DNA of 64,000 nt, taken from assembly GCA_046582185.1 (NCBI GenBank), contig JAYGEX010000032.1:62001-126000 (forward strand), given 5' to 3'. Under the pieces are notes generated by a model. It searched no databases. It had not been told where the DNA came from and worked only from the letters and a program-made list of their open reading frames with translations. Positions 8,640 to 17,591 of this stretch are shown piece after piece. Numbering within the stretch: position 1 is the stretch's first letter; every line of letters starts with the position of its first letter. This DNA is from GCA-002726655 sp046582185 (GTDB lineage Bacteria > Pseudomonadota > Gammaproteobacteria > Pseudomonadales > Azotimanducaceae). The translations under genes and the position numbers were made by a program.

Positions 8640-9496
8640 CTTGTTTTTCTGTTTTTTCTTTTTCTATCTTCCGGGGACGTAAACATATCAAAGACCGGGT
8701 CAGAGATATTCACATTTTTTCCATATCACAATACGACCTTATGGGCTTTGCGAATTCAGTACCTGAAAGATGACCGGCCCCTAGACAACGATTACGTGGC
8801 AGCTAAGCGCTGACAAATGGGCATGAATCAGTCCTCTGGTAATTTTTCATGGGGCGGAGATCGATTTAGCTCACCGTATTTTTACCCGGTGAATGAGTCG
8901 TTCATCCCTGAAATTCGCTACTTCATTGGGTCCGTATAGGCTAAGAATTGTGCATTTCGTTGCGCGTGCCTGACCGATTAGGCACTGAAAAAATAAAGTC
9001 GAATTAGTTCTTGTCAGGTTTCCAAGACGGCCGGGCTTCGTGCGCGAGTTCGATACCCCTTCATAAGTGATTGGTTTTTATGACTAACAATATTCAGATT
9101 CTGCTCCATTTGCCGAAAATTAGCGTATTTATGGGCAGGAACAAATTGGTTCCTGTCCATAAATACGCCGAATTGAGAAACAGACAGGAAACTCAAATTT
9201 GTTTACGTAATGAAATCAATCACTTAAAAAGGAAGTAATGCCGGTGGTTTTCATTTACGGGCAAGATCTAATTAACCATGTTCCTAAATCATTAATCAGG
9301 CATGATAATGCAGATAAAAAAGTCCAGCGCGAGTCGTATTCTCGCGTTACAATCTTGTTCCCTGCATGAGAAGAAGGCGCATTGAAAGTGGACTTAATGC
9401 GGGGAGGGGGAATTGTTTATTACATATTTTCGATAAGAAGTTTTATTAGTTTTTATTTGTAACTTTTTTTAGTCATTAGGGGAGCAATACAATCCG
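8640..9496. other. 857-bp intergenic region with a strong hairpin
   Basis: No convincing gene was found on either strand; the small open frames lack ribosome-binding sites and recognisable proteins. It separates the divergent hydrolase and molybdenum-hydroxylase operons and therefore must hold both promoters. Its most striking element is the inverted repeat at 9123-9168. AT-rich DNA at 9420-9475 precedes the operon start, where GGGGAG lies 12 bases before the ATG. Confidence 0.6.
9123..9168. repeat. 20-bp inverted repeat (hairpin)
   Basis: The arms 9123-9142 and 9149-9168 are complementary at 19 of 20 positions around a 6-base loop. No T-run follows and no coding gene ends nearby, so it is not an obvious terminator. 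It could be a palindromic repeat element, a transcript-processing hairpin, or a protein-binding site upstream of the molybdenum hydroxylase operon. Confidence 0.65.
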
Positions 9497-10354
9497 ATGA
9501 GATATGAAGCACCAACAACGACCAGGGAAGCGGCAGCGCTTTTGGAAAAGGAGAAGGGTGAAGCCTATATCCTTGCCGGCGGCACCGATCTTCTGGTTCG
9601 AATGAAGCTGGGTCTGATCGAGCCGGATCTGATCGTCGACATTAAAAATATTCCAGCCATGCAATCTATCAGCAAGAGTGCATCCGGGACCAAGATTGGC
9701 GCGACAGTATCTGGGGTAGAAATGTCTGAAAACAAGGCACTAGTCAAAGCGTGGCCTGGTGTTGTTGAAGCGACGAATCTTATTGGTTCTGACCAGATTC
9801 AGGGTCGCTGCACGATGGTTGGCAATCTATGTAATGCCTCACCAGCCGCGGATGCTGTTCCGGCAATGATTGCAGCAAGGGCCAAGGCCGTTGTTGTTAG
9901 CAAGAGTGGGCGTCGTACGGTTCCCGTAGAGAAGATAATGACCGGACCCGGTCAACTCTCCCTGGCAAAAGGTGAAGTTATTGAAGCGATCACATTACCC
10001 AAGCGAACGGGGAAATCTGGGGACGCCTATTTAAGATTTACGCCGCGAACCGAAATGGACATCGCGGTGGTCAGCGCAGGAGTCAACCTGACGCTGGAGC
10101 GAGGCCGTGTGAAAACAGCGCGCGTTGTTTTAGGTGCAGTGGCGCCCACAGCAGTGATAGTTCCCGCGGCGGCCAAGGCCCTGATCGGCACTAAACTCGA
10201 TGATGACGCTCTGGAAAAGATGGCCGCAGCATGTTCCGCTGCTTGTAATCCGATTGACGATAAGCGTGGCACAATTGAATATCGAACAAAGGTAGCAGGC
10301 GTTCTTGGAAAACGTGCTGCAAAAATTGCATTTCAGCGCGCAGGGGGTTCCTAA
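9497..10354 (+). CDS. Molybdenum hydroxylase, FAD-binding (medium) subunit
   Basis: A 285-residue CoxM-like subunit of the xanthine dehydrogenase family. FAD-binding motifs are visible as LAGGTDLLVRMK (near residue 28), IGSDQIQGRCTMVGNLCNA (near residue 97), and the C-terminal CO-dehydrogenase-flavoprotein domain (KSGDAYLRFTPRTEMDIAVV). It passes electrons from the 2Fe-2S subunit to the final acceptor. It is the first gene of a four-gene operon; its TAA overlaps the next start by one base. Confidence 0.92.
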   Translation: MRYEAPTTTREAAALLEKEKGEAYILAGGTDLLVRMKLGLIEPDLIVDIKNIPAMQSISKSASGTKIGATVSGVEMSENKALVKAWPGVVEATNLIGSDQIQGRCTMVGNLCNASPAADAVPAMIAARAKAVVVSKSGRRTVPVEKIMTGPGQLSLAKGEVIEAITLPKRTGKSGDAYLRFTPRTEMDIAVVSAGVNLTLERGRVKTARVVLGAVAPTAVIVPAAAKALIGTKLDDDALEKMAAACSAACNPIDDKRGTIEYRTKVAGVLGKRAAKIAFQRAGGS

Positions 10355-10830
10355 TGAGCGGCGTACACGTATCAACAACAATTAATGGTGACCCGGTAGA
10401 GTTTGCCTGTCCGCAGGATGAGACCTTATTGGATTCATTGCGTGATCGCGTTGGCCTGACCGGCGTTAAAGAAGGTTGTGGCACCGGCGACTGCGGCGCA
10501 TGCAGTATTACGCTGGATGGTCGCCTGGTTTGTTCTTGCCTGGTTTTAAGTGCAGAGGTTAATGGCAAGCAAGTGACGACGGTAGAAGGCATGGTTCAGA
10601 ATGGCAAACTACACCCCCTGCAGGAGAAGTTCATTGAGCATGCGGCACTTCAGTGCGGTATTTGCACACCTGGATTTCTGGTGGCATCAAAATCACTTCT
10701 GGAACGCAATCCGAACCCAAGCGAAATGGAAATTCGATATGCTCTTGCGGGGAATCTTTGTCGGTGTACCGGTTACGACAAAATTGTCCGGGCAGTCCAG
10801 GATGCTGCCAAGGTCATGCGGAAGAGATAA
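10354..10830 (+). CDS. Molybdenum hydroxylase, 2Fe-2S (small) subunit
   Basis: A 158-residue protein with two iron-sulphur cluster domains. The ferredoxin-type plant cluster has the motif CGTGDCGACSI and a later Cys, and the C-terminal helical cluster has CGICTPGF and CRCTGY. All eight expected cysteines appear present. It relays electrons between the molybdopterin subunit and the flavin subunit. It follows the FAD subunit with a one-base overlap. Confidence 0.94.
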   Translation: MSGVHVSTTINGDPVEFACPQDETLLDSLRDRVGLTGVKEGCGTGDCGACSITLDGRLVCSCLVLSAEVNGKQVTTVEGMVQNGKLHPLQEKFIEHAALQCGICTPGFLVASKSLLERNPNPSEMEIRYALAGNLCRCTGYDKIVRAVQDAAKVMRKR

Positions 10831-10893
10831 ACATTGTGTCCAGCACAGCCTGAACATTTGATTGATAAAAAACATTAGCGATAGGAATCTGAC

Positions 10894-13155
10894 ATGGGAA
10901 ACGATACCAGTTATACAGATCAGAAATTTAAAGTAATAGGAACGCGGCCGAATCGACCAGATGGTCTTGATAAGGTGACAGGTCGTGCGAAATTCGGTGC
11001 CGATATGTCGGCACCGGGGCAGTTGGTTGGGCTCTTTTTACGATCCCCCCATGCACATGCGAAAATCAAGAAAATAGACACGTCGAGAGCTGAGAAGCTA
11101 AGCGGTGTTAAGGCAATTATTACCAGTAAGGATCTGCCTGATTTATCTAATGGCAATCAAGGTACGCTGGATACTTTAACAAACTGCATGGCACGAGATA
11201 GAGTGCTCTACGATGGTCATGCGGTCGCAGCAGTTGCAGCAGTTGATCGGGCAACAGCGAAGAAGGCACTCAAACTAATCAAAGTGACTTACCAGGTGTT
11301 GCCCCATGTCACGGATGTTGATGAGGCTATAAAGCCGGGCGCGCCCATCATTCAGGATTATGTTTTTAGTGGCGGTAAAAATGGCGAGCCAAAGGTGCCA
11401 TCTAATATCTCCCAGACAACACAATTTGGCCACGGCGATATCGAAGCTGGTTTCGCTGAAGCTGATGTTGTGATTGAGGAAAGTTACAAGACTGAACAGA
11501 GTCATCAGGGCTACATAGAGCCTCATGCATGTCTCGCCAATGTTGGATCCGATGGCACAGGTGAATTGTGGGTAACGACTCAGGGACCTTTTGTTTATCG
11601 TAGTGTTTGCGCAGATTTACTGGGTATGGATGTCGCCAAGCTCAAAGTCACCTCGTCTGAAATTGGTGGCGGCTTTGGTGGTAAAACTCATGTATGGGTT
11701 GAACCCATTGCCCTGGCACTGTCTCGCAAAGCGAACAGACCGGTTAAGGTCGTTATGAGCAGAGAAGAAGTCTTCAAAGCCAGTGGGCCGACCAGTTCAA
11801 CGTCTATTGATGTGAAGATTGGCGCCAAGAAAGATGGAACCATCACGGCGGCGTCGGCAGCGCTTCGTTATCACGATGGTCCATTCCCCGGTATCTGGGG
11901 CATGTTGGGTGCAATGACATCCTGGGCTTGCTACGACATTAAGAACGTAAAGTCCATGGGTTATGACGTTCTGGTCAATCGTCCAAAGGTAGCTGCGTAT
12001 CGTGCACCTTCCGCGCCAATGGCGGCCTTTGCCGTAGAGAGCACCATAGATTTGGTTGCAGCGGCAATTGGCATGAACGCGGTTGATTTCCGAATCAAGA
12101 ATGCAGCTAAAGAAGGCTCGCTCGCTTCCTACGGCCCAACTTATGGACCTATCGGTATTGGACCAACACTCGAAGCTGTCAAGAAACATCCGCATATGAA
12201 GGCCAGACTCAAGAAAAATCAGGGTCGAGGCATGGCATGTGGCTTCTGGTTTAACTTTGGTGGCCAGACATGTGTCGACCTCAATATCGGTATTGATGGC
12301 ACGGTTTCTCTTGTCATCGGAACAGTTGACGTAGGTGGGTCGCGTGCGTCCATGGGTTTGGTTGCAGCAGAAGAGTTAGGCATTGCCTATGAAGATGTTA
12401 AAACCCACATTGGTGATACGGCGTCCCTAGGACATAACGATATGACAGACGGTAGTCGTGGAACATTCTCTTCAAGTATGGCAACTATATTTGCTGCCCG
12501 GGACGCGGTTAAAGTGTTGCGCAGCCGCGCCGCCAAGATGTGGGATATTCCTGTAGATTCTGTCGTCTGGGAAGATGGTTCCGCCAAGGCCACAGGTAAA
12601 GGCCATGGTAATTTACCGCCATTGTCATTGAAGGAAATTGCTGCAAAAGCACCTACAACCGGCGGCCCAATTGCGGGCCACAATGAAGTGGTTGCTGATA
12701 ATGCTGGCGTTTCCTTCGCTAGCCACATCTGTGACGTCGAGGTTGATCCTGAAACGGGTGCAACCAAGGTTATCCGATACACCGTCATCCAGGATGCAGG
12801 TAAGGCGATTCATCCGGACTACGTTGAAGGCCAGTTTCAAGGTGGTGCAGCTCAAGGGATTGGTTGGGCGCTGAATGAGGAATATATATACGGTGAAGAT
12901 GGCCGTTTGCAAAATCCTGGCTTCCTTGATTATCGTATTCCGGTTTGCTCTGATTTACCTTTTATTGATACCCAAATTCTTGAGATTCCTAATCCAAACC
13001 ATCCTTATGGGGTGCGGGGAGTGGGTGAGACATCTATTGTTCCGCCATTGGCTGCAATCGGCAATGCGGTATCCAATGCCGCTGGAGTGCGCATGAATCA
13101 TGTGCCTATGTCGCCCATTAGGATTCTCAAAGCAATCGATGATGCTAAAGGCTAG
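10894..13155 (+). CDS. Molybdenum hydroxylase, molybdopterin-binding (large) subunit
   Basis: A 753-residue catalytic subunit of the xanthine dehydrogenase/CoxL superfamily. The N-terminal a/b hammerhead domain (DGLDKVTGRAKFGADM) is followed by molybdopterin-binding segments, GGGFGGK near residue 256 and the C-terminal catalytic Glu in GVRGVGETS near residue 710. The active-site loop reads VAAYRAPSAPMAA. It lacks the AYxCSFR motif of form I CO dehydrogenase and the AYRGAGR motif of the form II type, so CO oxidation is not supported. The substrate is likely an aromatic, heteroaromatic or aldehyde carbon centre, but this is inference. There is no signal peptide, so the complex is cytoplasmic. 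Confidence 0.9.
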   Translation: MGNDTSYTDQKFKVIGTRPNRPDGLDKVTGRAKFGADMSAPGQLVGLFLRSPHAHAKIKKIDTSRAEKLSGVKAIITSKDLPDLSNGNQGTLDTLTNCMARDRVLYDGHAVAAVAAVDRATAKKALKLIKVTYQVLPHVTDVDEAIKPGAPIIQDYVFSGGKNGEPKVPSNISQTTQFGHGDIEAGFAEADVVIEESYKTEQSHQGYIEPHACLANVGSDGTGELWVTTQGPFVYRSVCADLLGMDVAKLKVTSSEIGGGFGGKTHVWVEPIALALSRKANRPVKVVMSREEVFKASGPTSSTSIDVKIGAKKDGTITAASAALRYHDGPFPGIWGMLGAMTSWACYDIKNVKSMGYDVLVNRPKVAAYRAPSAPMAAFAVESTIDLVAAAIGMNAVDFRIKNAAKEGSLASYGPTYGPIGIGPTLEAVKKHPHMKARLKKNQGRGMACGFWFNFGGQTCVDLNIGIDGTVSLVIGTVDVGGSRASMGLVAAEELGIAYEDVKTHIGDTASLGHNDMTDGSRGTFSSSMATIFAARDAVKVLRSRAAKMWDIPVDSVVWEDGSAKATGKGHGNLPPLSLKEIAAKAPTTGGPIAGHNEVVADNAGVSFASHICDVEVDPETGATKVIRYTVIQDAGKAIHPDYVEGQFQGGAAQGIGWALNEEYIYGEDGRLQNPGFLDYRIPVCSDLPFIDTQILEIPNPNHPYGVRGVGETSIVPPLAAIGNAVSNAAGVRMNHVPMSPIRILKAIDDAKG

Positions 13156-13164
13156 TCAAGCGCG

Positions 13165-13437
13165 ATGGGCGGCAATAGCCGCCCCTGGCTTATGTTAAGC
13201 GTTAGCCTTAGCGGGTCGCTGCGATCTGCAGCTGACGATGTTGAGTCCATCCAGATTGAAGCGAAGACCATTCGTGAGCTGATGTGGAAGATTGTCGAAC
13301 GTTATCCGCGGATGAGCCAACATATTGACGAAGGTATTGCCGTCGCTATCGATGGTGAAATCTTTCGCGATAATTGGGATAAGGTAATTCCTGTTGAGTC
13401 CGAGGTCTATTTATTACCTCGAATTCCCGGGGGTTAA
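13165..13437 (+). CDS. MoaD/ThiS-family sulphur-carrier-like protein
   Basis: A 90-residue protein (or 81 from the ATG at 13192, which better matches the usual MoaD N-terminus) with the ubiquitin-like MoaD pattern and a C-terminal Gly-Gly (LLPRIPGG). In MoaD this end is adenylated and thiocarboxylated to donate sulphur to molybdopterin. It begins 9 bp after the molybdenum hydroxylase large subunit, so it probably serves cofactor supply for this enzyme or its sulphuration. The 13165 start has a weak AAAGG upstream; 13192 has none. Confidence 0.75.
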   Translation: MGGNSRPWLMLSVSLSGSLRSAADDVESIQIEAKTIRELMWKIVERYPRMSQHIDEGIAVAIDGEIFRDNWDKVIPVESEVYLLPRIPGG

Positions 13438-13441
13438 TTGG

Positions 13442-13500
13442 TAGCACTAATAGAAAGTACTGATTAGAAGTGTGAATCAATAGTGCTAGCCATCACTTCT
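13442..13500. terminator. Possible terminator hairpins between convergent genes
   Basis: TAGCACTA (13442-13449) pairs with TAGTGCTA (13481-13488), and AGAAGTG (13466-13472) pairs with CACTTCT (13494-13500); these two stems are mutually exclusive. They lie between the MoaD-like gene and the MATE gene. No long T-run is present. Confidence 0.35.
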
Positions 13501-13505
13501 GACGC

Positions 13506-14882
13506 CTAATGCAACGCCCGTTCCAGCTTCCCCTGTTCTTGTTTGAGGACTCGGTGATTCCACAAAACGGCTACAATCCCAACAAGCACATTGGTCAATG
13601 CAGTAGCCACAAAGATTCCGACATATCCGTAGAAGTGACTGGCGATGAGCGCCATTGGAATATAGATAATCAGCAGTCTGGCTAATGACAAGATAAGCGC
13701 TGGCATCGGCTTGCGGATGGCATTAAACGAATGTGTCGAAACCACAAATAATCCCATAAAGCCAATCGATAATGGCACGATATGCAGATAGCTTACGGCT
13801 GTATCAACCAGGCTGGCATCATCATTGATACTGTTGACGAAATAATCACCAGCGACCCACATAATGGATGCCGCAATCAGCCCCCACATTAAGCAGCCGA
13901 TGTAACAGGTAGTGAGTACCTGGTAAGTCCTCTCAAATTTTCGCGCGCCCCAGTTCTGACCCACCAGCGGCACTACGCTGGTTGAAATCCCGATAACAAC
14001 CATAGCAACCACCGATTCAATTCGACTGGCGACTCCAAACCCGGCTACCACTGTGGTACCAAACCCCGCTAGTAACCAGGTAACAACCGCCATAGACAAG
14101 GGTTGTATGAGATTGGTGGCAGCCGCCGGAATACCAACATACAATATCTGCCTTGAAGATTGTAAAAAGGTATCGAAAGAGTTGATGAATAATTTCTCTT
14201 TGAAGAAATACCAATAAATCACCAGAAATAGCTGCGCTATCGTGCCTGCGACAAAGGCCCATCCGGCTCCCATGAGACCAAGCTCCGGAAATCCAAATAA
14301 GCCAAAAATGAGAAATGGCCCCACCATAACTTGCACAACAGGCGCAATGCTCATGATGTAACCCGGGAAGGTTGCGTTGCCAAATGATCGAATGAGGCCG
14401 GTCGAGACCATTGCGGTCCCCATCATGGGAAAACCGATTAACCAGATGTGAGCATAATTGCTGGCCAGATCCAGTACTTCTTCTTTGGCACCAAGCAAGG
14501 AGAAGACATGCTCCGCACCGATTTGCCCGAAAAGTGCAATCAGGATCGTAAACAACAGAACCAGCACATAGCAGTGTGTAATGGTGGTCGCTGTTTTGAC
14601 GCGATTGCCATCCCCCATGGATTGAGCAATGAGTGTTGATGCACCAACGCCAATTCCCCGGGATAGGGCATTTAGTGACATCGCAATAGGAAAGGTGAAA
14701 GTGATTGCAGCGATTTCGAAACTGCCTACCATGCCGATGTAGAACATCTCTATCAGTTGACCAATTGTCATGGCCAGAAATCCGACGATCATCACGCTCG
14801 ATAGATGCAAGACATGGCGCCGGATGGAACCTACTGTAAATTTGGCAACATTACCTTGTCGGTCTGTTGATGCTCTGTTCAA
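13506..14882 (-). CDS. MATE family efflux transporter
   Basis: A 458-residue inner-membrane antiporter with about twelve hydrophobic helices and MATE-typical segments (GVGASTLIAQSMG near residue 77; VVPLVGQNWGARKFER near residue 285). MATE proteins export cationic or amphipathic compounds in exchange for sodium or protons. The start is TTG at 14882, supported by AAGGGGC six bases upstream; no other well-placed start was seen. A paralogue lies at 33676-35046, with the two sharing the NWGA and LSLAR...YIPMA segments. Confidence 0.88.
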   Translation of the reverse strand: MNRASTDRQGNVAKFTVGSIRRHVLHLSSVMIVGFLAMTIGQLIEMFYIGMVGSFEIAAITFTFPIAMSLNALSRGIGVGASTLIAQSMGDGNRVKTATTITHCYVLVLLFTILIALFGQIGAEHVFSLLGAKEEVLDLASNYAHIWLIGFPMMGTAMVSTGLIRSFGNATFPGYIMSIAPVVQVMVGPFLIFGLFGFPELGLMGAGWAFVAGTIAQLFLVIYWYFFKEKLFINSFDTFLQSSRQILYVGIPAAATNLIQPLSMAVVTWLLAGFGTTVVAGFGVASRIESVVAMVVIGISTSVVPLVGQNWGARKFERTYQVLTTCYIGCLMWGLIAASIMWVAGDYFVNSINDDASLVDTAVSYLHIVPLSIGFMGLFVVSTHSFNAIRKPMPALILSLARLLIIYIPMALIASHFYGYVGIFVATALTNVLVGIVAVLWNHRVLKQEQGKLERALH

Positions 14883-15078
14883 TTTAGCCCCTTTGGCTGA
14901 GTGTTAGAATGTTTCTAGTAAAAGGGCTTAGCTTGCCGCCGTACTTTTCACTTGTTATCCCGTACCTCTTCTTAATGAGGGGATTCTGCCAGAGTATATT
15001 AGTGTGCCCATGAGGGCTATCTTCAACCATGGATTATTGCGACTATCTACAGTTACTAATACGCTCGAGATAGAATCA

Positions 15079-15747
15079 ATGAACATAGAACTGTCTTCCG
15101 AAGAAGCGCGAATTATTGGCTGCCTCATGGAGAAATCTGTCACCACGCCGGATCAGTATCCCCTGACGCTGAATGCACTCACGAATGCCTGCAATCAAAA
15201 ATCCAGCCGTGATCCAGTCATGAACCTGAACAAAGGCGATGTGCAAAGAACATGTCGCGAACTCAAAGACAAGCGACTCGTAGGTCTTGAAGATAGCTTT
15301 AAGAATAACACTGAAAAGTATGAACAACGTTTCTGTAATACCTTGCTGGGTGAACGTCAGTTTGACGGGGCTGCCTACGCCCTGATTTGCCTGCTATTGC
15401 TGCGTGGTCCGCACACGCCCGGCGAGCTACGAAGCCGCAGTGGGCGATTGCATGAATTTGCTGATAATCAGGCGGTGGTGGATACCTTGCAGGTTTTGAT
15501 GGAAGCCGAAGGCGGGGCAGCTGTTGCGCGTTTGCCAAGGCAAGCGGGTCGTATGGATCATGAGTATGCTCACCTGTTTTTTGGACATATTGAATCAACA
15601 TCAGAAGATCCTGTAATTGTGCAGCGAGCACCAGCATCCAGCAGAGATCGGCAGCTTGATGATCTCGTGGCGCGCATTGATGTATTGGAGGATGCCTTGA
15701 AGAAGTTAGCGGAACAGCTGGGTAAGGAACTGGATTTGGAAAGGTAG
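15079..15747 (+). CDS. yceH: YceH family protein (DUF480)
   Basis: A 222-residue protein with the YceH hallmark N-terminus (IIGCLMEKSVTTPDQYPLTL, NACNQKSSRDPV). It carries two winged-helix domains typical of this family and ends in a coiled-coil-like segment (RIDVLEDALKKLAEQLGKEL). Its molecular role is not established. The start is taken at ATG 15079, where the family homology begins; an in-frame start 25 codons earlier would add an unusual extension. The gene is widely conserved in gammaproteobacteria. Confidence 0.88.
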   Translation: MNIELSSEEARIIGCLMEKSVTTPDQYPLTLNALTNACNQKSSRDPVMNLNKGDVQRTCRELKDKRLVGLEDSFKNNTEKYEQRFCNTLLGERQFDGAAYALICLLLLRGPHTPGELRSRSGRLHEFADNQAVVDTLQVLMEAEGGAAVARLPRQAGRMDHEYAHLFFGHIESTSEDPVIVQRAPASSRDRQLDDLVARIDVLEDALKKLAEQLGKELDLER

Positions 15748-15793
15748 ATATTAGTCCGGTATCCGAATTTTTCTTTAGGCCATGGAGTAGCAT

Positions 15794-16846
15794 TTGAAGA
15801 CTGTAAACATTATTGCAGGATTATGTCTGTTCTCATCCCTTGCGTTTGCCGGGCCAGATGTATGGGAAATTCAGAAACGAAACGTGCCCTTGCCAGCAGG
15901 TGCAAGTGAACAGCTGCGGCAGTCCATCGCAGCAAGGGCCCAGCCAAATCCTGAGGCTCGACGTAGCACCTTTAATAACATCAAAGACTTCAATTGGGCG
16001 ACGTTCATAAAGGATAATGAATTCAATCGGGGCGGGGCGGCTGTGAGTCTTGCCAGGTCGCTTGGGGTGTCAATTGACAAACACAAGATAGAAGGGGTCA
16101 CTGTATATCACGTCGATCCGGAAATCGTTAACCCCAAATTTGCAAAGAGTATGTTTCTCTTTCTCCACGGCGGCGCCTATATATTCGGGGGTGGTGATGC
16201 CAGCGTCTATGAGGCTATTGTAATCGCCCACCATACCGGGATGCGTATATTGGCTGTTGATTATCGAATGCCTCCTGACCATCCCTTCCCGGCAGCGATT
16301 GATGATGTGGTGACGGTATATAGACATCTGCTGGGGGAAGGCAAGGAATCGGCCAGGCTCGCCATCGGCGGCACATCCTCAGGTGGAGGGCTTGCGCTGG
16401 CCTCGGTACACAAATTCAGGATCTTGGATCTGCCATTGCCTGGTGCTGTCTACGTGGGTACGCCCTGGGCAGATCTAAGTAAGACAGGCGATACTCAATT
16501 TACTAATGAAGGCCTGGACCGGGCCCTGGTTACTTATGACGGGCTGCTGATCGCCGCTGCCAAATTGTATGCCGATGGCCTTGATCTGAAACATCCTCTC
16601 CTATCGCCCGTCTATGGCGATTTTTCAGGATTCCCGCCGACTTACCTGGTGACAGGTACCAGGGACATGTTCCTTAGTGACACGGCGAGAACCCATCGTA
16701 AATTACGCGTGGCTGGCGTGGAAGCTGAGCTCAATGTATATGAGGGAATGTCACATGCAGGTTACATCACCAGTCTGGATACTCCCGAATCGACACAAGT
16801 TTATTCTGAACTGCAGGCGTTTCTGCTGCAGTATTTGGGCGAATGA
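15794..16846 (+). CDS. Secreted alpha/beta hydrolase (HSL-like esterase)
   Basis: A 350-residue protein beginning with a signal peptide (KTVNIIAGLCLFSSLAFA, cleaved near residue 19), so it acts in the periplasm or outside. It has the HSL oxyanion motif HGGAYIFGGG near residue 124, the nucleophile elbow GGTSSGGG near residue 196, and a late GTRDMF acid region and SHAGY histidine. It would hydrolyse acyl esters of exogenous substrates. The start codon is TTG at 15794, with GGAG about six bases upstream. The nearby arylsulfatase is also exported, suggesting joint attack on decorated external compounds. Confidence 0.85.
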   Translation: MKTVNIIAGLCLFSSLAFAGPDVWEIQKRNVPLPAGASEQLRQSIAARAQPNPEARRSTFNNIKDFNWATFIKDNEFNRGGAAVSLARSLGVSIDKHKIEGVTVYHVDPEIVNPKFAKSMFLFLHGGAYIFGGGDASVYEAIVIAHHTGMRILAVDYRMPPDHPFPAAIDDVVTVYRHLLGEGKESARLAIGGTSSGGGLALASVHKFRILDLPLPGAVYVGTPWADLSKTGDTQFTNEGLDRALVTYDGLLIAAAKLYADGLDLKHPLLSPVYGDFSGFPPTYLVTGTRDMFLSDTARTHRKLRVAGVEAELNVYEGMSHAGYITSLDTPESTQVYSELQAFLLQYLGE

Positions 16847-16883
16847 GATGAGTCTGGATTCCTGACTTGCTGATTAACCTACA

Positions 16884-17591
16884 TTGAAATATATCGGTCT
16901 GGATGGCTGTAAGTCGGGGTGGTTCTTTGTAGCACTTGATGATGCAAGTGGCGTCGAAATCGGCATATTGTCGACCATAGCGGAAATCGAGCCTCTGCTG
17001 GATTTGGATAGTACCGTCTTGATAGATATTCCCATTGGCTTAAGGAGTTCGGGTTCGCTGGAACGCCTCTGTGACAAACATGCCAGAAAATTGTTAGGTC
17101 CCAAGCGGGGCTCAAGTGTGTTCCGTGTACCGTGCCGGACCGCGCTGACTGCTCTTGACTATCAACAGGCCAGCACCGTCAATTTTGAGAATACCGGCAA
17201 AAAGCTATCAAAGCAGACGTGGGGAATTGTTGCAAAAATTAGAGAAGTTGATGATTATATTCGTCGTTCTGCGAATGGCGTGCTGCCAAGGGAAATGCAC
17301 CCAGAGCTGTGTTTCTGTGCGCTGAATTTAATGCGACCCCTGAAGCACAATAAGAAAACAGATCAAGGATTTGCAGAGCGAATTGACATTCTGTGCAGTT
17401 ATTTCGCAGAGTCTGAACGAGTCGTAAGTCTTGGTCTCAGTCGTTTTCTAAGGAAGGTAGTAGCCCGGGATGATATTGTGGATGCGCTGGTTGGTGCAGT
17501 TACTGCGAAGTTGCCACTAATTTCATTGCCTCAGCATATTGAAATTGATGGAGAAGGTTTACAGATGGAGATTGTATACGCTGATGTCTAG
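16884..17591 (+). CDS. DUF429 domain protein (predicted RNase H-fold nuclease family)
   Basis: A 235-residue protein with DUF429 motifs: YIGLDGCKSGWF at the N-terminus, LIDIPIGL near residue 52, PCRTAL near residue 85, and a C-terminal DDIVDALVGA segment. DUF429 is predicted from structure to have an RNase H-like fold, and its function is unknown. The start is TTG at 16884. Its last codons overlap the start of the arylsulfatase by 8 bp. Confidence 0.8.
   Translation: MKYIGLDGCKSGWFFVALDDASGVEIGILSTIAEIEPLLDLDSTVLIDIPIGLRSSGSLERLCDKHARKLLGPKRGSSVFRVPCRTALTALDYQQASTVNFENTGKKLSKQTWGIVAKIREVDDYIRRSANGVLPREMHPELCFCALNLMRPLKHNKKTDQGFAERIDILCSYFAESERVVSLGLSRFLRKVVARDDIVDALVGAVTAKLPLISLPQHIEIDGEGLQMEIVYADV

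Noticed and set aside
10191..10592. Long antisense frame (133 codons) over the FAD and 2Fe-2S subunit genes
   Set aside because: It lies opposite well-conserved coding sequence, has no ribosome-binding site and no recognisable protein.
10894..13155. Carbon monoxide dehydrogenase
   Set aside because: The active-site loop reads AYRAPSAP, not the CO dehydrogenase form I or form II motif.
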